Notes under the pieces: generated by a model
Databases searched by the model: none
What the model was told of the DNA's origin: nothing
Seen by the model: only the letters and a program-made list of their open reading frames with translations
From: Corbicula japonica
Lineage: Eukaryota; Mollusca; Bivalvia; Venerida; Cyrenidae
Assembly: GCA_038501625.1 (NCBI GenBank)
Contig: JAZAYU010000081.1
Span: forward strand, 2,852,001-2,916,000
DNA length: 64,000 nucleotides
Reading direction: 5' to 3'
Shown here: one piece after another, positions 28,101 to 40,100 of the stretch
Position numbering within the stretch: the first letter of the stretch is position 1
Layout: every line of letters begins with the position of its first letter
Made by a program: the position numbers and the translations under genes

Positions 28101-31100
28101 TTAGGCATGAATGATGACAATGTCTTTCAATGTTTCTTTCATATTTTTGTGATCATTAGGCTGGAAGACTTGGCAAACCTGGATGTTGTTTCACCAAACA
28201 AGAGAAGAGCTTCTAATGACCCCAGTAAGTCTATGATTGAGACTGATACATTTGAATACAGGGATTTCAATAGATACCAATTATTGCATTTTGATGCAAG
28301 TAAATTAAAATGCTTTTTACTTGTGACCCCACCTAATTCTGAATTTAGGGTTATTTTCATGTCGTCGCTCTTAATGCATTTTTAATACAGCTAAGGGATT
28401 TCAATAGAAGCAGATTCTTGCAATTTGACCTTTTGAATTTTTTCACTGTTGACCCCACCTTATTCTGAGCTTGGGTCATTTTGATGCTGGAGAATTTGGG
28501 AAAAGTGGTAAAATTTTGCAAGAGAAAAGATAAATGTTTTGTCTATTGCATTTTAAATATGAATGAAATATTTATTTGATTCTACAAAATAAATTTAAAT
28601 GATGTAAAAGCAATTTCATAGGTATTAAAGTTCACTTAATACAACAAAAAGTTTGCAGTGATATGATTTATGACACCTTAAAAGTTTTTATGGTAATGAA
28701 ATCCTTGTGAATAGTTCAAGAATTTAATTTCAGTTATGCCCTTTTAAACAAATCATAAATGACAAGGGCCCAATATCATAAAACTAAGTTTTGAGATCAG
28801 TCTCAAATCTCAAGGATCTGATTGGCTGAAATGGCGACTGGTCGCCCTTTCAGCCAATCAGATCCTTGAGATTTGAGACTGATCTCCAAATTTAGTTTTA
28901 TGATTTTGGGGCCAAGGTGGTGTAGAAATGAAAAGCAATTTATTTCATAGACAATTAAAATTATCAGTGATTTGAATAGGAAAAAAATTGCTGCTGTATA
29001 TGTATTAATGTGCCCCACTCACATCTTTCACAGTCACTATGGAATACAAATTAAGTCAAAGCATATCCTTAAACTTTTTTAGGTAAACATGTGCTTCGCA
29101 ACCAGAGATCTTTTATGTGGGGTCCCACTGGTGAACAAGAGTGGTCTCCTGAACTAACAACAGGTAGTGTATAATCTCTCTGGTCTTTATTTGATCCACA
29201 GATTGAATTATCAGTTTCAGTTAATCCTTTTCTCCATATATATGACTTTTATCACATGGGTACAGTGTAGATCCAGATTCATGCGATCTAATCAGGATGT
29301 TCACTGTTCACTTTGAGATTAATTATGTCTCCCCCCCCTCTGGGGGAGCCATATTGTTTTTGCCCTGTCCGTCTGTCACACTTCGTTTCTGCACAATAAC
29401 TTGAGTACCCTTTGATCCAGAGCCTTCAAACTTCATAGGGTGATAGCCCTTATTGAGTAGAAGAACCCTACTGATTTTGGGGTCAGTAGGTCAAAGGTCA
29501 AGGTCACAGGGGCCCCGAAGAGTGAAAACCGTTTCCGCTCAATAATTCGAGTACCCTTTGACCCAGAGCCTTCAAACTTCATAGGATGACAGCCCTTATT
29601 GAGTAGAAGAACCCTATTGATTTTGATGTCAGTAGGTCAAAGGTCAAGGTCACAGGGGCCCGAAGAGTGAAAACCATTTCTGCTCCATAACTCGAGTACC
29701 CTTTGACCCAGGGACTTCAAACTTCATAAGTTGATAGCCATTATAGAGTAGAACCCTATTGATTTTGGGGTCAGTAGGTCAAAGGTCAAGGTCACAGGGG
29801 CCTGAAGAGTGAAAACCGTTTCCGCTCAATAACTGGAGTACCGTTTGACCCACAGCCTTCAAAATTTATAGGGTGATAGCCCTTTTTGATTAGAAGAACC
29901 CTATTGATTTTGGGGTCAGTAGGTCAAAGGTCAAGGTCACAGGGGCCTGAAGAGTGAAAACCGTTTCCACTCAATAATAGGAGTTCTATTTTACCCAGAC
30001 CATTCAAACTTCATACGATGGATGTCCTTATTGAGTAGAGGACTCCTATTGATTTTGGGGTCAGTAGGTCAAAGGTCAAGGTCACAGGGGCCCAGAAGAG
30101 TAAAAACCGTATCCGGTGAATTACTGGTGTACCGCTTGACCCAGAGCATTCAAACTAAATAGGGTAATAGCCCTTACTGAGTAGAAGAACCCTATTGATT
30201 ATGGGATCAGTAGGTCAAAGATCAAGGTCACAGGGGTCTGGGCGCAGGGGGGGGGGCGGCACAGGGGGGAGACATGCATTTTTAAAAAAAAACCCATCTA
30301 GTTGGGTTGTTTCTGACAAAGAAGTGAACGGTGTAGTTTCTGATTATATTGCACAGATATGCTGGCAGACCTGAATCTACATTGTTTGCCCATGTGGTAA
30401 AAGTATATATATAAAGGGTTACTGTAAATATTTATAAAATGTGTCCACACAGTTAAATTATTACAGTAGCGAAGAATTTAACTTAATAATTTAAACCCCT
30501 CTTTTAGCATTTAACTTCACCTTTGTACGTCTTGTTTTATATTTGTCCTAATACTTTGACTTTTAAAAAAAACAAACTAAGTCTTGAACAGTTCTGACAT
30601 TTCAGTCAAACTTACTGTTTTATTTTTACGGTTAATGTCTCCTGTCCTGAAGTCTCCTGTCCTGAAAGTTGTCCCCTCTTCCTTGTTCGGTGTTAAAACT
30701 AGGCCAGATCAGGTCATGCAAAACCGATCATTATTCTACAATTGAGATCAATTACATAAACATTTTTTACATTGCAAAGAAATCTAAATGTCCCATACCT
30801 TTACCTTCAAATAGTGACAAAAATAATTAAACAACTGTTTTATTTGTGATCAAGTTAAAAATCCAGTTCAAATTTATCAATCGACCAGTATCATATTAAC
30901 TCTTTACTAAATGGGATATGGCTCATATTGCTTGTGCCGTCAGTGTAGATGGAGATCAGCCGGCACATCGACCATAGATCAGCCTGATGAGACTGCAGTG
31001 ATGTGCCTCCTGATCATGATCTATGCTGTTAACCCATGAAATAAAAGCCATATATATCCCATAGAGTGAAGGGTTAAACTTATAACTGTATACAGTATAA

Positions 31101-34100
31101 ATTAAAAACTATTATATTTGCAATATTATAAAATAAGTAGTTCTTTGTCATTGAAAAGTGTAAACTTGTATGTACTTGTTATTAATAAAAAGTGCAAATT
31201 CATTTGTTTTTGTGGGGGACTAATTATCATGATTTCATAGGTCAGCTAATCCACAAATTAAAAAACCCACAATATGTAGATCGTACACAAATGTTATTTA
31301 AGAAAATTGCAAGGAACAAAATTGTTTTGAGAACTCTGAAAATGGCAAAATTTTAAACCCACAAAATAAATTAATTTGCCATATGCATGAGAACTACTCA
31401 AGTTTTGTGGATTTGGGGTGTTTGCATCTCTTTGAATGGGTTTGTGTGTTAAAAATGCCTGATGTATTCCAACATGTATATATTTGATTTTTGTATATTT
31501 GATGAATGATAACATATGTACATGTACTCATAGTTTATACTTTTTATGAACAAAGAAACAATATCTAAACAATATAATATAATAAAAAAAACTTGGACAA
31601 ACTGCCATGCAAACGGTAGAAAACAACTGAAATTCAGTTTACAAATGTATATCCCTCAATCATTTCTTGTTGAAGTTAATGTTTAGCAACCCTTTTGGCA
31701 TGTTTGTTGAAAAAAATATTTAATTTCCCAATAGAGAAAATATCATCCAAACTCTTTGAATAACACTTTTTTATTGTCATACAACAGCATTTCTAGATCT
31801 TCTTATTTCACAATAAAAGCATGTTTTACTTCTTTTCTGATAGAATTAATTTTTTGCATTTGCATCGGTGCAAGATACATAAAAATGAAACCCATGTGAA
31901 ATGAGGTACTGTAAAGTAAGTAATACCCATGGGGTACAATGTACTACCATAGTTTTCATGGATTAAATGTGTATATCAATCCACTAGTTAAAAAACAACA
32001 ACAGCGAAGTAAAGAACTTTTTGTAAACTTGAATTGAGAAAATTAAGACAAAACAAATTTATGAACCCATCATCATGTTGATTTACCATAAACTACACAA
32101 AAATAAATACATGTGTTGTTAGAGTAGTAATATCAATATATTGTATTACTCGTATGTACCTGTTAATTTTTTATGTTAAAAACACAAGTTAAAACACCTA
32201 ACTTCATGGGAATGACCAGATACTCATTTACAAATTGTTGATTTCTCCAATGATGAAGTTTTGAGTGTTTCAATTATTAACTATTAAATTGCTGATTTCA
32301 CACTTGCAACCCCAACTCCCATCTGATCTGTACTGTTTGCTATCCTGACAATAAACTTCTGCAGAACTTCCCGATAAACAATTAATGGTCTTGCTCCAAT
32401 TTAAAGAAAGGCAAACTGATTACATTAATTTTACCAAGTTTACCCTTTACTTCATGCATAACGTTCATATTACAATGTGACAAGTATAGATCCAGATCAA
32501 TCTGCACCTCCCTGCAGTGTGCACAAGTATTCAGTATGATCAGGATCTACACTGGTCACATTAAGGTGCATTTAGATATTTTATAACAGTATAGATCCTG
32601 ATCAGACAGCATGGATGTGCAGACTTATCTGGATCACTGCTTGTTGTACATGCATCAAACAGTGTCTACATGAGTAAAGGGTAAAAGCTGCCTTGTTTGT
32701 CTCAACCTTGCATTGGTTTTATGTCTTCGTTCCAGTGATTTAAGATCCCTACTTTTATTTTAGTATATTACTGACTACTCTTTTCTATAAAGAGGCCCAG
32801 ATCCAAGTTTTGATTAATGTTGGCTTTGTTTCAGTGAATAAAGAGGCCCAGACTCAAATTTAGAGTAATATTGACTTTATGTCAGTGAATAAAGAGGTCC
32901 TTTCCTGTCTTGTTAATAGAATTGAACATTTATTATTGATATGTAATCACATGTCAATTAAACATAGTATTCATTAACGGGCTCTAATAAGATTTCTTTT
33001 CTAAAACATAAAAAGAATAACTGAAACAATAGAATAAATATAACCAAGAAAAGATGTCTGATTTTTGCAAAGAGGTAATATTTTCTTGCTTAATAATTTA
33101 ATACTGTTTATATGAAAGAAAAAATAGGTTTGACTTAGCATTAACAAATATGTGGAATCTCACAGGAGTTAATAAGTTAAGGTGAAAAAATTATTTTAAT
33201 CAGATCTGAATTGATAAAAATATAACTTAAATACCTCTTGTTATTTATGTTTTATTTTTCTTGTTTTGCATGGCGGATAATGCACTGTTCTTACCATAAG
33301 CTATAAATTTTCTGGTAAAACTGTTAGGAGGGGCCTCTGTTAACTGGTGGCGTATCTCAGCTAGGAGGGGCCTCTGTTGACTGGTGGCGTATCTCACCAG
33401 CATTCTGACATTACAGGTCAGGATTGGAGACCTCTAGATGACGTGGAAATCGGCAGGACCGAGTCTAGACTAATTAAACCTATTCTCACAGCTGATTTTG
33501 AAAATACTCAAAACTTTTGTGCCGGCATAAGTAAGCATGCAATATGACAAACAGTATAAAGTCACTAATTATTAGAGCATGCTGTTTGTTAGTCTATTTA
33601 TCAAGGTTGTCATTTCTTAAATATTTGTAATTTATATTATGTTCTGCTTTTAATAACATCTTTGAAACCTGGTTCCTGAGTTGTTAAAATTTGAAAACAT
33701 ATTTTCACAAATAAAGACATATTTTTTGCTACTCTATATTTCTTTCCATGACCAAAACATAACATTGACACTGCAACTGCATTGTCTATGTATGATAAAG
33801 TCATATTCATCTAACAAACCATAAATACTGGTTTCAAAATGTTGTGCTATATCAAAATGAAAAGTTACAGTTTTGAATAAAAAATGTGTTTTCTTCTTTT
33901 ACACAATTGCTGTATGAATTTTCAGTGGATGAACCAAATTGTTGGTATTCCAGTGGGGACAATTTTATACACAATCCTTTATTGTAGGTTTTTCACTTGT
34001 AATTTAGGATATTGAGAAATCTACATGTATTTGAGGAATGGCAGCCCCGTTTCTGTCTTGCATGGTCTGCAGTTTGAGCTTCTGTTTATTGTGTTTAGCA

Positions 34101-37100
34101 TCTTTATTGACAAGCTTTTCCTGTGATGATCTTAATCACCGTTCCAGTCTTCTTGCACACACTATTTTAAACTTGAGGAAACACATACTTTTACAATGAA
34201 ATTTGGCAAATATTCTTATTTTATTTTTTTTCCTGTTTTTCTTTGTTTGATGCCAATACTTAAATGACAAATTTCAGAATGTTAATGAATGTTGAGAAAT
34301 ACAAGAACAGTTCATTGAAAACATTTGAATAAAATTTTACCTTTTTTTCTTAAAATGCATTTAAGACATGATAAGTATATCATCACAATTGATTGAAGTA
34401 CGGTGCTAGTTTTATTGAGGAGTCTCTTCCATATATTTAAAAAGTATATATTTGTGACATCTTGAGAAAAAATAGCAATAGGCCCAGTTTTAGGTACAGA
34501 GTTAAAGAAAGTGTACACAAAATAACATATGATAGAGCGTAAAAAAGACTAAAGTATAACAATGATTGGAAATGTGTATCTTCCTGTTTTTAACAAATTC
34601 AACATACCTCAGCAGTCTAAGAATTTAAAAGTAAGTCAATGTGAAAGAAATTATTTTTCTATAAAGTTAACTTTTGAATTGAGAAAATTATTTGAGTCAT
34701 GAATCTGCATGCACTCATACTCCTATTCAATCCTTTTAGGGCTATTCCAGTTAAACATATACCCTACCCCAGGACGGCAAAATAAAAAACTTCTATTGGG
34801 GGAGGGTCCTGTAAATTTAATCTTCTAATGGGGGTGGGGAAAAAGGGATTTTCACTTCTAAAGGGGGTTCCATTTTTGCCGGATAAGAAAAGGAAGACCA
34901 ATAGTTTGGTGGCTAGAAAATCGTCGGCGTGCAGGGCGAAAACCATTGGCATGCGGGCCGAACTTATATGAGGACGATATGAATTGCATAGAGTGACTTC
35001 CAAATCCCGTTACAAGAAAACGATGCGAATCCTGATGTCTGATCGGTTTTCTAAGGAAGACCTTCAAAATTGGATGCCAGCTTACGGCCTACATGCAGCT
35101 TGTCAACACGATACCACGGCGATCAGTATTAAGTTTGGGGGTGGGAGCGGAAAGGAGATCACAGTGAACAAGGCACTTTGCACGCTTATTCGAGCGGACA
35201 CAGCTTTGAAGTTGTAATTAAAATTTAACATCGCGACATTGCAGTGAAGTACTGCGTAGAAGCCTGGACGCTCATAATTTGATAAGGAAAGGCAATCCAA
35301 TTTTTCAAATGTCTATTTACAATTCAGTGAATATATACTCAACAAAAAAAGAAACCTGACACTGTAACTTTGAATAAGTATGAGGTGCATATTCAAAATC
35401 TATATATTTTTGCACCATCCAAAAGAAACTAACCACTGAATCACTTGTTTCATGCACCAAAAATATCAAAATGCATAATTAAGTTCAAAACATGCACAAT
35501 TTTTATTTCATACCACAATTCAATTAGCTTTAAATCTGATTCCAGGAAAATACACCAAATATAAAGTGTCAGGTTTCTATTTTTGTTGAGTATATTAATA
35601 ACCATTTTCATACTCTCAGTAAATTGATGTTCCATATAACAGTAAAAATAAATGAATATTAGTTACGATAACTAGCCTAATTGTGACAAAGGCCAATTTG
35701 TATTGGTTATTTGGAATAATTCTAATCAGAATACTGTGAAACTCTAACATGAGCGATACAGTCTTGGATACATAATTTTCCGCTAAATCCCATAGCGGGA
35801 CGCACGTGCATAGACAGGACCGGAACTGGCGTCGGGATAAAGCGTTTAAAGGACGTGGTCTGCAAGAGAAGCATGCTTTACAGTTTTTATATTGTATTTC
35901 CAACAACACTGTTTATTTTCTTATGAACCCTTTTAGTATTGAAACGAATTTCCACAGAATACCTTAAACAGTTAGGCACTAAAATGAGAAGCTCCGGTCA
36001 TGTATCCTCATGCGCGTCTCGATGCGACCGATAGCTATCTTTTGCTATCAACAGTAATTTCAATTCCCTTCATATTAATTAAAATACCTCAGTAAAATGC
36101 AAGTGCGATAAGCCATTGTGTTTTGATTTGGATTTGAAGCCTGCAAGCCTTTTCGTTAAGTAGTTTGTTTAGAACTGAAACTTTTGGAACAAATACATGT
36201 ATTTTATATACTCTTGCACATGTAAATTCAGTGCTGTTATACTTTAAAGTTATTCACTTTCAAGAGTTACACTGGATATTTGTTTAGTATAAAGTTTATA
36301 CTATAAACAGAATAAAAGAATCGTACAACATCAATGGGAGGTAAGCAGTTTTTGACCAACAGGAAAGTGCCTTCTGTCAGTTTGTCAAAGGGAGATCACT
36401 TTTGATTAACTTGCTATTGCTGATTAATTATATTAAGACGAAACGCAACATGTAATAAATACTAGACATTGGATAAAATGCTGTACTTTGCATGTGTGGT
36501 ACACTAACTTGGAAACTACAAATGAACAATTGGTGCGGTAAAAAATAACAACTATCCACAGTAAAAGATCACAGCCGGTGAACTCTGACGTAAAAGATCG
36601 TACATCATTTTTTATCATTGATAACTGAAAGCCTTTTCAGTCACGTAGCGTGCCATTTATGCGAATCTTTCCTCGAGAAAAAAGGAAAACGTAAAGATTT
36701 TACCGCCCACGACGCAAAAAGCTTGCATTACGTGTAAATCATGCCCTTTTTATTGCACACGTCTGACGTATTGTTAATTGTACGTCATATGTGTATGATG
36801 TAAGCGGCGAACAAACAGTGAGCATTTCGAGCAAATCGTGTGTTTATTTACCGCCAAAAATCCAGACATCAGGGATGAAGGTTATAAAACTGAGCATGGA
36901 AACCAGTCTCAAATCTCAAGCATCTGATTGGCTGAAATGGCGACTGGCGCCATTCCAGCCAATCAGATGCTTTAGATTTGAGACTGGTTTCCATCCTCAG
37001 TTTTATAACCTTGGGCACTGATATTATTGTTAGCGTTTGATTTTTATGACGTATGTCAGATTCCCAAAATCATTTTTTTCGGAAGGGCAGTTAATGCTGT

Positions 37101-40100
37101 TGCCCACCAGTAAAATAAACTATTGCTACATGTTTTTAGTTTTTCATTTCTGAATCTCCGACACAAAAAAATAATGTCATGTTTTTTGCTTTCATGATCG
37201 CGTAAGCTATAAACGTGACTAATAAAACACATCTTCGAAAAAAAAAAAACGTAAATGCATAAACATACACAATGCGAAAGTTATGTCTGTGAATTTTCTA
37301 CTGAAAATTCACAGATTTTGTTTTTATTTGCGATATAGACAGTGAAGGAGAAGTGTTCATGCGTGTATCTTTTCATAAGCGTTAGAAACTATTTCATTTC
37401 TGCGGAATTCCGTTGGGTCATCATTGTTTCTCGCTGTCGACCTCTAGGGCGAGAACAAAAAAGCACGATGCGAGATTGCGAAAGTACGATGCGAGACCGC
37501 GATATTAATATCGCGCCCTCACATCTTACTTTCGCGACCTCGCATTGAGTTTTCGCGTGTTCATACTTTCGCGATCTCGCTTCTTATTTTTCGCGTTTTC
37601 GTGGTTTCGCCCCCGGGACAGCGATATAAATATCGCGTTCTCGCATCGTACTTTCGCGATCTTGCATCGTCGTTTCGCAATCTCGCATCATGTTTTCGCG
37701 TTTTCGTGTTCTCACCCCAGAGGTCGACAGCGTGAAACATCGATGGCCCATCGTACTTTCGGGATCAGTACAGCGAGACCACGAACACGCAAAACAACGA
37801 TGCAAGGTCGGGAAAGTAGAATGCGAGAACGCGATATTAATATCGCGTTCTCACATCGTACTTCTGCAATCTCGCATCGTGTTTTCGCGTTTTCGTGGTC
37901 TCAATGTACTGAGGGCGAGACTGCGAAAATTGGAAAACACAATGCGAGAACGTGAAACAACGATGCGAGGTCGCGAAAGTACGATGCGATGGCGCGATAT
38001 TAATATTGTATAATTATTAATATTGTACTTTCGCGACCTCGCATTGTGTTCTCGCTAATTCGCATCGTTGTTTCGCGATCTCCATCGTTGTTTCGTAACA
38101 TCGCATCGTGTTTTCTCGTTTTCGTGTTCTCGCCCTTGGGGTCGACAGGGTGAAACAATGATGGCTTCAACGGAACACCGTACAATGCAGATTTGGAGAG
38201 AACAAAACAAGCTTCGGTCAGTGACCTTGTGCATTATTTTTACTTTTGGCACTCCTAATAAAATTAACTCATCACGAATTAAGATGTATTTAACTTATAT
38301 TTCAAAATTAACATTGTGCATTTGTACAAAACATTATCAGACGAAAATTCACCACAAATTGCTAGCGCGTTCGCGCTACCAGCCACGGCGGATCACATGA
38401 CACTGATTAATACTAAAAATTAAAATATCATACATATGCAAACTGTTTCACAAGTATGATATTTCATGCTCCTTTCCCGAAAATTACCCGATGAAAAATA
38501 TTCAGCTCCCCTTTATATGCATTAAAGATAATAAGTGTCTACTTTAATAGCATTAATCAGTTATAGCTTAAGCTAAAGATACAATCTTTGGTGTTTATAT
38601 TTTCTCCGGACTTTGAAAACTATTATGTTATCAATTCATCCTTATAGTCAAATAACTTGCTGACATGGCAATTCTTATTACACAGAAGATGACTGTGTCA
38701 TGCATTTATTGTTTATCCTCAGTAAAGTTCAAGATGCTGTTTCTGAGTTTTTCAATATTAAAATGTTCTTACAGATCTACAAGTCCTTGCCAACCGATCA
38801 CGATCTACATTGTTCGCTTTTTGATTCATTAGGTTATTACTGATAAGGCTTCAAAACAAGATCCTTACTTTGCAGTGGACCTGCCTTTTGGAAATCAAAT
38901 TACAAGTCTTGTTTCTTTAACATTAAAAAAACTTCTAAGGGTTAAAAAATATCTCTTCTGAAGGTGGACCAACATTGAAGAAAAAAAATTCAATTGGGGG
39001 GACCGTTTTCAAATTTTTTTGCTTCTAATGGGGGATGGTCTAATTTGAAAGTGCCTTCCTGGGGTGGGATATATGTTTAAATGGAATAGCCCTTACTATA
39101 GTTAAGATATGTTTTTACCATTTTTGATGAGAAAGGTTTTATTGTAACACTGGGATGATTGTTGTGAAACTAGACTAGGGTGTTCTTCTGTTAGAGTCTT
39201 TGCAAAGCTTTATCAATCTCACAATACAATGACGGAGGAAAACTGTACAGTACGAGTCAATTGCTTTATGATTTTGGATTGGATGAAGCAAGTTTTTTTT
39301 ATCAAATTGGGGAGTTTTTTAAATATTTTTTTATTCTTTAAGAATTCATGTTAGAAACATCAAATTACAAATAAACCCTTTTACTGTCAATCAAATAACT
39401 CTGTAGAAATTTGGCTACTGTGTAAGCACTATGCACAGCTTGTTTATATTTGCGACCAATGTAACCTGAATTTGCCTGCACATCAGTACAGTTAGATCTG
39501 GGCGCAAGATCATATAACTAAAACTGGAGACCAGTCTCAAATCTCAAGCATCTGATTGGCTTAAATGGAGACAAGTCTCCATTTCAGCAGATCAGATCAT
39601 TAAGACTTGTGACTGGTCTCTCTCCATTTCAGCTAATCAGACCCTTGAGATTTGAGACTGGTCTTCAACCTCAGTTTTATTATCTTGAGTTCAGGGTCTA
39701 TATACTTTGGTATTCATATGATAACTTTCTGAAAAACACCCCTGATGGTGAAAGAAAAACAATTCCATTACATCAATTAACCCTCCATAGACAACTTTAT
39801 TGTGTGGGCGAACAGTGTAGATCCAGATCAGGCTGATCTGGATCTACACTGGTAGCACATGCATAAAAATGCGTATATATGGAGAAAAGGGTTAATCAGG
39901 TTAACAGTTTAGGTTGGGTAGGGTTGATTTCATGCATTTTGTTAGCTAATGTTTGAGAGAGCAGCTTTAAAATAGAATTATACTGTCCTAGTGTAACAAT
40001 CCTAATGCTGCAAAGTTTTCAATGTATCATGCCCTCAAAGTTGAATCATTGTACTGTTGTATTGCTGTGTAATTGTATTGTGAGTTTGACAAAGCAGTGT

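Larger units (their letters stand above)
34739..39092 (+). mobile_element. Harbinger-like TIR element, 4.35 kb, with nested insertions
   Basis: gggctattccagttaaacat at the left pairs with atgtttaaatggaatagccc at the right, and the inverted similarity continues through the ccctaccccagga text. TTA is duplicated at 34736-34738 and 39093-39095. It contains a TA-flanked MITE, a family-B hairpin, a CpG-rich palindrome and a family-A scrap. I recognise no DDE transposase or Myb-like ORF. Confidence 0.8.

Noticed and set aside
37545..38400. ORFs of 107-136 codons rich in Arg, Ser and Phe
   Set aside because: They follow the CpG-word repeats on both strands, so they come from the palindrome and not from a gene.
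34739..39092. Harbinger transposase inside the large element
   Set aside because: None of the frames shows DDE or Myb-like text; the interior is mostly later insertions.
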